From Rathayibacter rathayi (lineage in GTDB: Bacteria > Actinomycetota > Actinomycetes > Actinomycetales > Microbacteriaceae): a DNA stretch of 64,000 nucleotides. The translations under genes were made by a program, and so were the position numbers. The stretch lies in assembly GCF_004011095.1 (NCBI RefSeq), contig NZ_CP028129.1, forward strand, positions 1,984,001 to 2,048,000, read 5' to 3'. Under the pieces are notes generated by a model. The model did not search any database. It worked only from the letters and a program-made list of their open reading frames with translations, and was not told the origin of the DNA. Every line of letters starts with the position of its first letter. Positions within the stretch are counted from its first letter, which is position 1. Of this stretch, positions 15,501 to 24,761 are shown one piece after another.

Positions 15501-16880
15501 ATGAGCGCCTACGTCTCCGTCCTCGACCTGTTCAGCGTGGGGATCGGCCCGTCCAGCTCGCACACTGTCGGGCCGATGCGCGCGGCCCTCGCCCTGGCGG
15601 AGCGGATCCGCGAGGCCGGCCTCCTCGGCCGCGTCAGCCGCGTGGTCTGCACCCTCTACGGCTCCCTCGGCTCCACGGGGATCGGCCACGGCACACCGGA
15701 CGCCGTGGTCGCCGGGCTCGCGGGCTTGGACCCCGAGACGTGCGATCCGGCGCTGGTGCGCGGTGCCTGGCAGCGCCTCGACGCCGAGGGAGCGATCCTT
15801 CTGGCTGGCGAGCAGCGCCTCGCGATGACGCGGGGCGACGTCGCCTTCGAGCCCCGCACCCGACTGCCGGAGCACCCGAATGCGCTGACGTTCAGCGTCT
15901 GGGTTGGCGAGGACGCGCTGCCGGTATGGGAGGAGACCTACTACTCGATCGGCGGGGGCTTCATCCGCCGAGCGGGCGAGCGCGCCGAGCTGGCGGCCTT
16001 GGCCGCGCACCCCTACCCCTTCGTCTCCGGGCTCGACCTGCTCGCGATCTGCGACCGGACGCGCTCGAGCATCGCCGAGATCGCCGCCGCGAACGAGCGC
16101 GCACTGCACCCCGGGGTCGATGTCGACGCCCGCCTCGACGCGATCTGGGACGCGATGGCTGCCTGCGTCGAGCACGGCCTGGCGACCAACGGCGTCCTGC
16201 CCGGTGGCCTCGGTGTCCGCCGCCGCGCATCGGTGCTCAGCGAGCGGCTCGAGGCCTTCGAGGAGGACCCGCTCGACCGCGCCCGCGCGACCTCGGTGGA
16301 GTGGCTGCACGCCTTCGCGCTCGCGGTGAACGAGGAGAACGCGGCCGGCGGGCGAGTGGTGACGGCTCCGACGAATGGAGCCGCCGGCATCATCCCCGCC
16401 GTCGCCCACTACTACCTCCGGTTCGTGCCCGGCGCCGATCGCGTGGGCCTGCGCGGCTTCCTCCTCACCGCCACCGCGATCGGCTCGCTCTGCAAAACGA
16501 ACGCCTCGATCTCGGGCGCGGAGGCGGGCTGCCAGGGCGAGGTCGGCTCGGCTTGCGCGATGGCCGCCGGAGCCCTCTGCGCGGTGCTCGGCGGCACTGC
16601 CGGGCAGGTCGAGAACGCGGCCGAGATCGCGATGGAGCACCACCTCGGCCTCACCTGCGATCCGGTCGGCGGACTCGTGCAGATCCCCTGCATCGAGCGG
16701 AACGCGATCGCCTCCTCCACCGCGGTGAGCGCCGCCCGCCTCGCGCTGCACGGCGACGGCGACCACCGCGTCTCGCTCGACGCCGTCATCGAGACGATGC
16801 GCCAGACGGGCATCGACATGTCGTCGAAGTACAAGGAGACGAGCGAGGGCGGTCTCGCGGTGAACGTCATCGAGTGCTGA
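15501..16880 (+). CDS. sdaA: L-serine ammonia-lyase, iron-sulfur type, single chain
   Basis: Converts L-serine to pyruvate and ammonia in the cytosol. The 459-residue protein fuses the beta-like N-terminal domain ([15 protein letters not shown]) with the alpha domain. The latter carries [13 protein letters not shown] and the 4Fe-4S cysteines in [19 protein letters not shown] and the following GSAC, with [14 protein letters not shown] further on. Length is normal for single-chain enzymes. Expressed alone, with a putative leaderless promoter. Confidence 0.96.
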   Translation: MSAYVSVLDLFSVGIGPSSSHTVGPMRAALALAERIREAGLLGRVSRVVCTLYGSLGSTGIGHGTPDAVVAGLAGLDPETCDPALVRGAWQRLDAEGAILLAGEQRLAMTRGDVAFEPRTRLPEHPNALTFSVWVGEDALPVWEETYYSIGGGFIRRAGERAELAALAAHPYPFVSGLDLLAICDRTRSSIAEIAAANERALHPGVDVDARLDAIWDAMAACVEHGLATNGVLPGGLGVRRRASVLSERLEAFEEDPLDRARATSVEWLHAFALAVNEENAAGGRVVTAPTNGAAGIIPAVAHYYLRFVPGADRVGLRGFLLTATAIGSLCKTNASISGAEAGCQGEVGSACAMAAGALCAVLGGTAGQVENAAEIAMEHHLGLTCDPVGGLVQIPCIERNAIASSTAVSAARLALHGDGDHRVSLDAVIETMRQTGIDMSSKYKETSEGGLAVNVIEC

Positions 16881-17029
16881 GGCGTACGGGTGCCGGACGG
16901 CGGCCGCACCTCCCCGCCTCGTGGACGCAGCACCTACAAGCCGGCGTGCCTCGGCGCTCCGCGGTCTCTCGGCGCTCCTCATCCGGTCAGCGACCCGTCG
17001 AGGCGGAGCCGGCGTTGAGGATGGTCTGC
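16881..17029. other. Spacer downstream of sdaA, no gene seen
   Basis: The first part of a 718-bp gap between sdaA and the sulfurtransferase. No motif, hairpin or credible frame is recognisable here; the possible AbiEi-like remnant begins just to the right, and 17283-17585 is likewise unassigned. Confidence 0.5.
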
Positions 17030-17282
17030 GGCTCGCGAGGTGGTGAACCCGGGGATCGAGGGCCTGGACCAGAGGGGATCCGTGCAGGAGGGCCGCCGAC
17101 TCGCCGACGAGCACTCCGCTTCGGCGCGACAGGACGGCGGCGCGCGCCCGGGCGTGCTGCCGATCGTGGACAGAGGTCTCCCGCCGGCGGGCGACCGGAG
17201 TGCGGACGCCGCGCCGCAACGCCTCCGGGTCGCGCTGGCGGGGGAGGGCGGAGGCGGTACCGCGTGCGCAGATCGCTGACGA
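17030..17282 (-). pseudogene. Possible remnant of an AbiEi-antitoxin/DUF559-like gene
   Basis: A minus-strand frame reads LRRGVRTPVARR, then RQHARARAAVLSR, then VLVGESAALLHGSPLVQ and PRVHHLASRR. This spacing resembles actinobacterial AbiEi-type proteins, whose N-terminal part reads roughly RRGVY...H..RARA...LSHESAA..HGLP......VHV. There is no intact start and the C-terminal half is absent. Composition bias could mimic some of this, so it is a tentative call. Confidence 0.35.
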
Positions 17283-17585
17283 AAAAGGGGGAGCTCGGAC
17301 ATGCGCCGATCCTGCACTCTCCACGGGAGCCGCGGACGGTCGCGGACGGATCTGGGGAGACCAGCGCCCTCCCGGCGGCCTGTGGAGGAGCATTTCTCCG
17401 CCGGACGTGCTCCTGCCCGAGTGCACCCGGGCGCCGAGGCGTCCCGGGAGGAACCGTGGCACCGCCGATGCAGCGGCATCTCGAGGAGCAGGCGGTGGCT
17501 CGACGAAAGGGCGGCGCGTCGACGCGAGACGGCGCGATCATGAACCCGCGTGACGCGCAGGGGCACGCATGTCGGTGGTGCCGCC

Positions 17586-17591
17586 TAGCGT
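17586..17591 (+). promoter_or_regulatory. Putative -10 element (TAGCGT) for the sulfurtransferase gene
   Basis: TAGCGT 7 nt before the GTG start, and the reason for preferring that GTG over an ATG 30 nt upstream that would include the hexamer in the coding region. Confidence 0.5.
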
Positions 17592-17598
17592 GGACGGA

Positions 17599-18486
17599 GT
17601 GAGCATCTCCTCCGCCCCGTACCTCGCCCGGCCGATCGTCTCGACCCAGTGGCTCGCCGACCAGCTCGGCCGCGAGCACCTCGTCGTGGTCGACGCGAGC
17701 GTCCTGCTCGTGCCCGGCTTCGACGGCCGCCCCGGCTACCTCAGCGGCGACGAGCAGTACCTCCTCGAGGGGCACGTCCCCGGCGCCGTCTTCGGCGACC
17801 TGCTCGCGCAGCTGTCCGACCCCGAGGCACCCCTCCCCTTCACGCGCCTCGACCCCGAGCGCTTCGCGGCCGCCACCGCCGCCCTCGGCATCGACGACGA
17901 CTCGGTGGTCGTCGTCTACGACTCCGCGGTGGGCCAGTGGGCCTCGCGCCTGTGGTGGCTGCTGCGCGCAGCCGGGCACGACGCGGTCGCGGTGCTCGAC
18001 GGAGGCCTCTCGGCCTGGCGGTGCGAGGAGCGCCCGATCGAATCCGGGCACGTCGAGCCCGCAGCGAGCGGAGGGATCACGGTCCGTGAAGAACGCCCGC
18101 TGTGGATCGACAAGGCCGGTGTCGAGCGCGTCGTCCGCGGCGAGGCACCGGGGGCCCTGGTCTGCGCGGTCCCGCCGAAGGAGTTCACCGGCCAGGAGGG
18201 GCGTCGCCCCCGCCTCGGGCACCTGCCGGGTTCGCGCAACGTCCCGGCCGGGCGCCTGGTCAATCGCGCGGACAACACCCTCCTACCGCCGGAGCGCCTG
18301 CGGTCGCTCTTCGGCGAGAGCCTCCAGGCCGAACGGATCATCCTCTACTGCGCAGGCGGGATCGCGGCCACGGCCGACGCTCTCGCGCTCGCGGTGCTCG
18401 GAGTCGACACCGCGGTGGTCTATGACGGCTCGCTCAACGAGTGGGCGGCCGACCCGGAGGCGCCGCTCGTGGTCACGGCCGCGTGA
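17599..18486 (+). CDS. sseA: Thiosulfate/3-mercaptopyruvate sulfurtransferase (tandem rhodanese)
   Basis: A 295-residue two-domain rhodanese. The inactive N-terminal domain contains [11 protein letters not shown] and GHVPGAV. The C-terminal domain carries [12 protein letters not shown] and the active-site cysteine in [16 protein letters not shown]. It transfers sulfane sulfur to cyanide or thiol acceptors; the six-residue loop after the cysteine (CAGGIA) is not diagnostic between thiosulfate and mercaptopyruvate. It converges with the YyaL-type gene and overlaps it by 14 nt at the stop codons. Confidence 0.92.
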   Translation: MSISSAPYLARPIVSTQWLADQLGREHLVVVDASVLLVPGFDGRPGYLSGDEQYLLEGHVPGAVFGDLLAQLSDPEAPLPFTRLDPERFAAATAALGIDDDSVVVVYDSAVGQWASRLWWLLRAAGHDAVAVLDGGLSAWRCEERPIESGHVEPAASGGITVREERPLWIDKAGVERVVRGEAPGALVCAVPPKEFTGQEGRRPRLGHLPGSRNVPAGRLVNRADNTLLPPERLRSLFGESLQAERIILYCAGGIAATADALALAVLGVDTAVVYDGSLNEWAADPEAPLVVTAA

Positions 18487-20317
18487 CCAGCTCCGCCGGG
18501 AGCCAGGTAGTCGGCAGAGCGCAGACGAAGGCGTCGCAGGAGTAGGCGGTCGGCAGGGCGTCGCGCGAGGTCCGCCCCTCGAACAACTCGAAGCCCGCCT
18601 GCGCCCACTCCCGGGCACCCTCGTCCGAAACGCCGACGAGGACCCCACAACCGGCCGACCGCGCACCACGCACCGCCTGCGCGCCTCCGGGACCAACGAC
18701 CACCAGCTGCCGCACCGGACGCGCAAGGCGCGACGCCAGCGCGAGCACGGCACCGAAACCCATCGGTTGCCGGAGTGCACCCGGCGCGATCAAGGCGACC
18801 ACCGCCTCGGCCGCGTCCCGGTAGCGCTGCGACCCGGTAAGCAGGTACAGCTCATACGCCGCGTCTGCGATCGCCGAGAGGCCGGAGGGGTAGGCCCCTT
18901 CTGAGGGATCCGCCGTGAGCAGCAGACCGCGCGCGGTCAGCGCCGGGTCGCCTCCGCCGGGGAGCGCGAACGGCAGCGGGCCCTCGGCCGCGTCGAGCGA
19001 GCCGTCGATCAGGACCCGCGCCGCGACCGCGAAGCGCGGGCGACCCTCCACGAGCGCGAGCTCGAGGAGCCCGCCGGCGAGCATCCCCACGTCCTCCAGC
19101 GCTGGGCGGGCGGCCGAGACCGTGCCATCGAGGGAGGCGCGGGCCGCGACGCACCCGTCGACCACATGCCGCTGCACTACGGCGTGGGCGGCACGTCGGG
19201 CCGCGTCGATCCACTCCTCGCGCCCCACCACCCGCCCGGCGCGGGCGAGCGCCCGGATTGCCAGGCCGTTCCAGCCGGTGACGACCTTCTCGTCGAGAGC
19301 CGGGGGCGCGAGCCGCGAGCGGTCCTCCGCCAGGTAGTAGCCGCCCTCCGAGCGCTGCCCGTCGACGACGCTCTCCGAGTCCTGAGCCGACGCGAATCCG
19401 CCGAGCGGCCGCTCGAGGGTGCTCAGGAGGAAGCCGGCGATCCCTTCCGCGATCTCCGTCAGCTCATCGCCCCGGGCGTCCGATCGCCCGAGCAGGACCG
19501 CTGCGACGTCGAGCAGCTGAGCGTTGTCGTAGAGCATCCGCTCGTAGTGCGGGTCGCTCCAGTCGGCCTGCGTCGCGTAGCGGAAGAAGCCGCCGTCGCG
19601 GTCGCGGAGCGCAGACGTGGCGAGCGCGATCAGCGTGCGCTCGGCGAGCGCCGACCCCGAGGCCCGCGAGGCGAGAAAGCCGAGTACCGGGGCGACCGGG
19701 AACTTCGGTGCGCCACCGAAACCGCCGTGCACCCGGTCCTCCTCCGCCGCGAGCGCGTCCACCGCGGCGTCGAGCGCGGCGTCGTCCGGCAGGGCGGAGT
19801 CGGTCGGCAGCGCCGCGGTCGCCTCGCGCAGTGCCGCGGCAAGTCCGCCGGCCGTCGCCTGCACCTCCTCGCGCCGCAGCCGCCACGCCTCCGAGACCGC
19901 CTCCAGCACATCGGAGAAGGCGGGTACGCCGCCGACGGCCCGAGGAGGGAAGTAGGTGCCGGCGAAGAAGGTCTCGCCGACAGGGGTCGCGAAAACGGTC
20001 AGCGGCCAGCCCAGCTGGCGGGTGAAGGCGCTGGCGGCAGTCAAGTAGGTGGTGTCGACGTCGGGATGCTCCTCGCGGTCGACCTTCACCGCGACGACGT
20101 CGGCGTTCAGGCGCGCTGCGAGCACCGGATCCGAGAACGACTCCCGCGCCATCACCTGGCACCAGTGGCAGGTGGAGTAGCCGATCGAGATCAGCACCGG
20201 GACGTCTCGGCGAACCGCCTCGGCGAACGCCTCCTCCCCCCAGGGGAACCAGTCGACCGGATTGTCCGCGTGCGAGCGGAGGTAGGGGCTGACACTGGAG
20301 CGCAGACGTTCGGCCAT
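18473..20317 (-). CDS. YyaL/DUF255 thioredoxin-domain protein
   Basis: A 614-residue protein with an N-terminal thioredoxin-like DUF255 domain: [18 protein letters not shown], then [14 protein letters not shown] with the conserved CHWC pair, and [10 protein letters not shown]. It is followed by an alpha/alpha-barrel region resembling sugar epimerase/glucosaminidase folds ([37 protein letters not shown]). Bacterial function is unknown; the eukaryotic homologue is SPATA20. Start ATG at 20317 is supported by TAGCGT 7 nt upstream. Confidence 0.93.
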   Translation of the reverse strand: MAERLRSSVSPYLRSHADNPVDWFPWGEEAFAEAVRRDVPVLISIGYSTCHWCQVMARESFSDPVLAARLNADVVAVKVDREEHPDVDTTYLTAASAFTRQLGWPLTVFATPVGETFFAGTYFPPRAVGGVPAFSDVLEAVSEAWRLRREEVQATAGGLAAALREATAALPTDSALPDDAALDAAVDALAAEEDRVHGGFGGAPKFPVAPVLGFLASRASGSALAERTLIALATSALRDRDGGFFRYATQADWSDPHYERMLYDNAQLLDVAAVLLGRSDARGDELTEIAEGIAGFLLSTLERPLGGFASAQDSESVVDGQRSEGGYYLAEDRSRLAPPALDEKVVTGWNGLAIRALARAGRVVGREEWIDAARRAAHAVVQRHVVDGCVAARASLDGTVSAARPALEDVGMLAGGLLELALVEGRPRFAVAARVLIDGSLDAAEGPLPFALPGGGDPALTARGLLLTADPSEGAYPSGLSAIADAAYELYLLTGSQRYRDAAEAVVALIAPGALRQPMGFGAVLALASRLARPVRQLVVVGPGGAQAVRGARSAGCGVLVGVSDEGAREWAQAGFELFEGRTSRDALPTAYSCDAFVCALPTTWLPAELVTRP

Positions 20318-20324
20318 GCTCTTC

Positions 20325-20330
20325 ACGCTA
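20325..20330 (-). promoter_or_regulatory. Putative -10 element (TAGCGT) for the YyaL-type gene
   Basis: Minus-strand TAGCGT, 7 nt before the ATG; identical in sequence and spacing to the metY and sseA elements. Confidence 0.5.
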
Positions 20331-20394
20331 AACGTGGGGCACGCCACGGGTCAGAGGCTTGCGGGGATCAACGGTCGCCGCGAACTCTCGTCGC

Positions 20395-20637
20395 TCAGCG
20401 CTCGAAGAACCAGCCCGTCGGCCGTTCCGTGCCGCGGACGACGGTGCCGCCTCCGCCGTTCCCGCCGCGACGCCCGAGGGCCAGGTAGGCGAGACTCCCG
20501 ACGAACGGCGCGATCACGATGAACGCCACCCAGGCGACCTTCGCGACCTTCGAGAGCCGCGGATTCGACAGCACTCCCTTGATCGCGAACAGCAGCAGCA
20601 CGATGTTCAGCACGACCAGCAAGGACTGCGAATTCAT
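20395..20637 (-). CDS. Small PLDc_N-domain membrane protein
   Basis: An 80-residue protein starting MNSQSLLVVLNIVLLLFAIK. It has two membrane segments separated by a short basic loop (NPRLSKVAKVAWV) and PFVGSLAYLALGRRGG, the pattern of the phospholipase-D nuclease N-terminal domain found alone in many actinobacteria. The ATG is preceded by GGAGCTCCCG. There are no catalytic HKD motifs, so no enzymatic role is predicted. Divergent from hrpA. Confidence 0.8.
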   Translation of the reverse strand: MNSQSLLVVLNIVLLLFAIKGVLSNPRLSKVAKVAWVAFIVIAPFVGSLAYLALGRRGGNGGGGTVVRGTERPTGWFFER

Positions 20638-20743
20638 CGGGAGCTCCACGAGATCATGCGCCGCGATCGACCAGCGCCGAAGCGCCCGACCGGGCAGGGG
20701 GCCCCGCGACGTTTCGCGGGACAGGGCATTGTCGCACGCGGCG

Positions 20744-20749
20744 TAGGAT
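20744..20749 (+). promoter_or_regulatory. Putative -10 element (TAGGAT) for hrpA
   Basis: TAGGAT 9 nt before the hrpA ATG, slightly further than the other examples; transcription would start at or a few bases before the start codon. Confidence 0.42.
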
Positions 20750-20758
20750 GAAGGGCTC

Positions 20759-23700
20759 ATGTCAGACGTGCTCAGCATCCGCTACCCGCCCGAACTGCCC
20801 GTGTCGGCGCGGCGCGAGGACATCGCCGCGGCGATCCGCGATCACCAGGTGGTCATCGTCGCCGGAGCCACCGGATCCGGCAAGACGACCCAGCTGCCGA
20901 AAATCTGCCTCGAGCTCGGGCGCGAGAGCATCGCGCACACCCAGCCGCGCCGCATCGCGGCCCGCACGATCGCCGAGCGCATCGCGGAGGAACTCGACGA
21001 CGAGGTCGGCGGACTCGTCGGATATCAGGTCCGGTTCACCGATAAGGCATCCGCGTCGACCCGGATCAAGCTGATGACGGACGGCATCCTGCTCAACGAG
21101 ATGAACCACGATCGGATGCTCAGCCGCTACGACACGATCATCATCGACGAGGCGCACGAGCGCAGCCTGAACATCGACTTCCTCCTGGGCTACCTGCACC
21201 GCCTGCTGCCGCAGCGACCCGACCTCAAGGTGATCATCACCTCGGCCACCATCGACCCGCAGAGCTTCGCCGCCCACTTCGCCGACGCCGCGGGCGAACC
21301 GGCTCCGATCATCGAGGTGTCCGGCCGCACCTACCCGGTCGAGATCCGCTACCGGCCGCTGGTCGCGGAGGAGCCGGAGGAGGACGACGACACCGACGTC
21401 CCGGACGCGACGAGCGGCAGCCGCGACCTGATGACCGGCATCGCCGACGCCCTGGCCGAACTGGCCCTTGAGGATCCGGGCGACGTGCTGGTGTTCCTCT
21501 CTGGCGAGAACGAGATCCGTGACGCGGAGGACGCCATCCGCGGTCGGAACCTGCCCGGCACCGAGGTGCTCCCCCTCTACGGCCGCCTCTCCGCCGCCGA
21601 TCAGCACCGCGTCTTCGAGAAGGGGCGTACCCCGGGCGTCCGGCGCCGCGTCGTCCTCGCGACCAACGTCGCGGAGACGAGCCTCACCGTCCCCGGGATC
21701 CGCTACGTGATCGACGGCGGCACGGCCCGCATCTCGCGCTACAGCGCCCGCTCGAAGGTGCAACGGCTGCCGATCGAGGCCGTCTCGCAGGCCTCGGCGA
21801 ACCAGCGCTCGGGCCGTTCGGGTCGCACCAGCGCGGGCATCGCGATCCGTCTCTACTCTGAGGAGGACTACCTCCGCCGCCCCGAGTACACCGACCCCGA
21901 GATCCTGCGAACGGGCCTGGCCGCGGTCATCCTGCAGATGATCTCGCTCGGCCTGGGCGACATCGCCTCGTTTCCCTTCCTCACGCCTCCCGACTCCCGC
22001 GGCATCAAGGACGGCCTCGATCTGCTCACCGAGCTCGGCGCACTCCGCACCCCTTCCGCCCTTCCGCGAGATGCCACTTATGACGACGACACGCCGAGGA
22101 AGGCCACCACAAGTGGCATCTCGCGGAAGGGGGAGGGGGCGGCGCCGCAGCTCACGCGGATCGGGCGGGATCTCGCGCGGCTGCCGATTGATCCGCGCTT
22201 GGGGCGAATGGTCCTCGAGTCGCGCCGGCACAGTGTCAGCCGCGAGGTGATGGCGATCGTCGCGGGTCTCACGATCCAAGACGTCCGCGAGCGCCCGCTC
22301 GAGCGCCGAGCGCAGGCCGACCAGCAGCACGCGCGCTTCGTCGATCCGACCAGCGATTTCCTCACCCTGCTGAACCTGTGGAACTACCTCGAGGAGAAGC
22401 AGGACGAGCTCTCCTCCAGCGCCTTCCGCCGCCTCTGCAAGGCCGAGTACCTCAACTACCTCCGCGTGCGCGAATGGCACGACGTGTTCCGCCAACTGCG
22501 CCAGCTCGCGCGTCCGCTCAAGCTCGAACTCGGCGAGCCGAAGATCGACCCCGACGGAATCCACCGGAGCCTGTTGGCCGGCCTGCTCTCACACCTGGGC
22601 ATCAAGGACACGACCTCGCAGCAGGCGCAGCGCGCGGCGAAGAACCGTGAGCGCCAGACCGTGCAGTACGTCGGCGCCCGCAACGCGAAGTTCTCGATCT
22701 TCCCCGGCAGCGCCCTGGCCAAGAAGCTGCCCGACGCGGTGATGAGCGCCGAGCTGGTCGAGACCAGCCGCCTCTTCGCCCGCTCGAACGCGGCGATCGA
22801 CCCCGCCTGGGCCGAGGCGATCGCCGGTGACCTGGTAAAGAGGCAGTTCAGCGAGCCGCACTGGGAGAAGTCGCAGGGCGCTGCCGTCGCCTACGAGAAG
22901 GTCACGCTCTACGGAGTGCCGATCATCGTGCGCCGCCGTGTCCAGTTCTCGCGGATCGACGCCTCCTCCGCGCGCGAGCTGTTCATCCGGCACGCGCTCG
23001 TCGAGGGCGAGTGGGAGTCGCGGCACGCCTTCGACCGCAAGAATCGTGCCCTGCGGGCCGAGTTCGAGCGGCTGGAGGAGCGCACCCGTCGCCGCGATCT
23101 GCTCGTCGATGACGAGGCGGTCTTCGACTTCTACGACCGCCGCCTCCCCCGTGACATCACCTCGGTGCGCTCCTTCGACTCCTGGTGGCGCACGGCCCAG
23201 CACGACGAGCCCGACCTGCTGACGATGACGCAGGAGACGCTCCTCCCCGAAGACGCAGAGCAGATCGACGAGGCCGCCTTTCCCACGCAGTGGCGCCAGG
23301 CCGATCAGCGCTTGCGCCTCTCGTACCGGTTCGAACCGGGGACGGAGGAGGACGGAGTGACGGTGCATGTGCCGCTCGCGCTCCTGCCCCGCGTCACTCC
23401 CCTCGGCTTCGACTGGCTGGTGCCGGGGCTGCGGGCCGAGCTCGTCACCGCGATGATCAAGGCGCTGCCCAAGCACCTGCGCCGGAACGTGGTGCCCGCG
23501 AACGACTGGGCCCGGAAGCTCACCGCCTCGCTCCCGCACGACGTTCCGAATCCGCCGACGGAGTCGTTCGCGGCGACCCTAGCCGGAGCGATCCGCCGTG
23601 AGGCCGGCGTCGTCGTGCGGCCCGAGGACTTCGACCTCGAGCGCATTCCCTCGCACCTGCGGGTCACCTTCGCCGTCGCCGACGAGCGGGGGCGCACGAT

Positions 23701-24658
23701 CGCCGCCGGCAAGGAGCTCGCCCCGCTGGCTGAACGGCTGCGGGGCCGGGTCCGCGACGAGGTCGCCCGCGTGGTCGAGGCCCGCGCCCCCGACGCGCTC
23801 GAGCGCCGGGGACTGAAGACGTGGGACACGCCGGAACTCCCCCGCGTCACCGACACCCGGCAGGGCGGCAACACGATCCGCGCGTACCCGGCCCTGATCG
23901 ACGACGACGACTCGGTGTCCATCCGCCTGCTCGCCACCGCCGAGGACCAGGCGCGCGAGCATCCGCGGGGCGTCCGCCGCCTCCTCCTGCTCGCGACGCC
24001 GAGCCCCGTGGCGTACGTGCAGCAGCACCTCACCTCGACCGAGAAGCTCGTGCTCGCGCAGAGCCCCTACCAGAACACCACCGCGCTCTTCACCGACTGC
24101 CTGCTCGCCTGCGTCGATGCCGTGCTCTGGCGGATGAAGCCGGACGGCATGCTCTTCCTGCACGCCGAGTTCGACGCCGTGCGCGACCGGGTCTCGGCGA
24201 GCGTGATGGACGCAATGTTCGAGACCGTGAAGACGGTGACCACGATTCTGACCACCGCCCGCGGCGTCGAGAAAGCGCTCAAGGCCTCGACGAGCATGGC
24301 GCTCCTGCCGGCGCTTACCGACGCGCGGGAGCAGCTCTCTGGCCTGGTGTACCCCGGCTTCGTCTCGGCGACCGGAGTGGAGCGGCTGCGGCATCTCCCG
24401 CGCTATCTCGCCGCGATCACTGAGCGCTTCGGCAAGATCGCCGAGAACGTGGGCCGAGACCGCGTCTGGCTGAACGAGGTGCGGGCCGCGCAGGAACTCT
24501 ACCGCTCCGCCGGCGGGGTCTTGCCCCTGCCCGCGCACGACCGCCTGGCGCGCGCCCGCTGGCTCCTGGAGGAGCTGCGGGTAAGCCTCTTCGCGCAGTC
24601 GCTCGGCACCGCCGAGAGCGCGTCTCTGCAACGTATCCGCAAAGTCCTCACGCCCTGA
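20759..24658 (+). CDS. hrpA: ATP-dependent RNA helicase HrpA, with palindromic insertion
   Basis: A 1299-residue DEAH-box helicase. Walker A is GATGSGKTTQLPKI near residue 40, with TQPRRIAA, IIIDEAHERSLNIDFLLGYL, SATIDPQSF and the motif VI region RSGRSGRTSAGIA. It continues through the OB-fold and the long HrpA-specific C-terminal domain (DUF3418). HrpA acts on mRNA and ribosomes, resolving stalled or collided ribosomes in E. coli. Between LLTELGAL and LTRIGRDLARLP (about residues 435-457) the frame is interrupted by a 59-bp palindrome that keeps the frame open and adds roughly 23-27 residues. That insertion is in a variable surface loop of the helicase core and may be tolerated. Confidence 0.96.
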   Translation: MSDVLSIRYPPELPVSARREDIAAAIRDHQVVIVAGATGSGKTTQLPKICLELGRESIAHTQPRRIAARTIAERIAEELDDEVGGLVGYQVRFTDKASASTRIKLMTDGILLNEMNHDRMLSRYDTIIIDEAHERSLNIDFLLGYLHRLLPQRPDLKVIITSATIDPQSFAAHFADAAGEPAPIIEVSGRTYPVEIRYRPLVAEEPEEDDDTDVPDATSGSRDLMTGIADALAELALEDPGDVLVFLSGENEIRDAEDAIRGRNLPGTEVLPLYGRLSAADQHRVFEKGRTPGVRRRVVLATNVAETSLTVPGIRYVIDGGTARISRYSARSKVQRLPIEAVSQASANQRSGRSGRTSAGIAIRLYSEEDYLRRPEYTDPEILRTGLAAVILQMISLGLGDIASFPFLTPPDSRGIKDGLDLLTELGALRTPSALPRDATYDDDTPRKATTSGISRKGEGAAPQLTRIGRDLARLPIDPRLGRMVLESRRHSVSREVMAIVAGLTIQDVRERPLERRAQADQQHARFVDPTSDFLTLLNLWNYLEEKQDELSSSAFRRLCKAEYLNYLRVREWHDVFRQLRQLARPLKLELGEPKIDPDGIHRSLLAGLLSHLGIKDTTSQQAQRAAKNRERQTVQYVGARNAKFSIFPGSALAKKLPDAVMSAELVETSRLFARSNAAIDPAWAEAIAGDLVKRQFSEPHWEKSQGAAVAYEKVTLYGVPIIVRRRVQFSRIDASSARELFIRHALVEGEWESRHAFDRKNRALRAEFERLEERTRRRDLLVDDEAVFDFYDRRLPRDITSVRSFDSWWRTAQHDEPDLLTMTQETLLPEDAEQIDEAAFPTQWRQADQRLRLSYRFEPGTEEDGVTVHVPLALLPRVTPLGFDWLVPGLRAELVTAMIKALPKHLRRNVVPANDWARKLTASLPHDVPNPPTESFAATLAGAIRREAGVVVRPEDFDLERIPSHLRVTFAVADERGRTIAAGKELAPLAERLRGRVRDEVARVVEARAPDALERRGLKTWDTPELPRVTDTRQGGNTIRAYPALIDDDDSVSIRLLATAEDQAREHPRGVRRLLLLATPSPVAYVQQHLTSTEKLVLAQSPYQNTTALFTDCLLACVDAVLWRMKPDGMLFLHAEFDAVRDRVSASVMDAMFETVKTVTTILTTARGVEKALKASTSMALLPALTDAREQLSGLVYPGFVSATGVERLRHLPRYLAAITERFGKIAENVGRDRVWLNEVRAAQELYRSAGGVLPLPAHDRLARARWLLEELRVSLFAQSLGTAESASLQRIRKVLTP
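22066..22124 (-). repeat. 59-bp palindromic repeat, family 1 copy 2 (inside hrpA)
   Basis: Reverse orientation relative to the copy at 11984, identical length, with both outer arms gcgagatgccactt / aagtggcatctcgc and the central gacgacacgcc conserved. Arms extend locally to 19 bp (cttccgcgagatgccactt). It is translated as part of HrpA (residues including RDATYDDDTPRKATTSGIS). The mRNA is predicted to form a strong hairpin within the coding sequence. Confidence 0.93.
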
Positions 24659-24674
24659 CGCCTCTCCCTCCGCC

Positions 24675-24740
24675 GAGGGAACCCCGACCCGTCGAGGGAG
24701 CCCCCTGAAGCGGGCTCCCTCGACTGCCCGGGGTTCCCTC
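24675..24740 (+). repeat. 66-bp palindromic repeat, family 2 copy 1 (downstream of hrpA)
   Basis: Ends are gagggaaccccg and cggggttccctc, with inner cgagggagccc / gggctccctcg, giving a nearly complete fold-back. It begins 16 nt after the hrpA stop and ends 10 nt before the next -10 element, so it may serve as a terminator. The second copy at 30713 is also exactly 66 bp; the 14 bases cgggctccctcgac are identical in both. Confidence 0.93.
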
Positions 24741-24749
24741 GAGGGGCGC

Positions 24750-24755
24750 TAGTGT
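24750..24755 (+). promoter_or_regulatory. Putative -10 element (TAGTGT) for the MFS gene
   Basis: TAGTGT 6 nt before the GTG start, directly after the 66-bp palindrome. Confidence 0.48.
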
Positions 24756-24761
24756 CGTCCA

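Noticed and set aside
14679..17462. 927-codon minus-strand open frame
   Set aside because: Mostly antisense to two clear plus-strand genes (M15-type hydrolase and sdaA), Arg/Gly/His-rich; only its part in the intergenic gap showed a possible AbiEi-like remnant.
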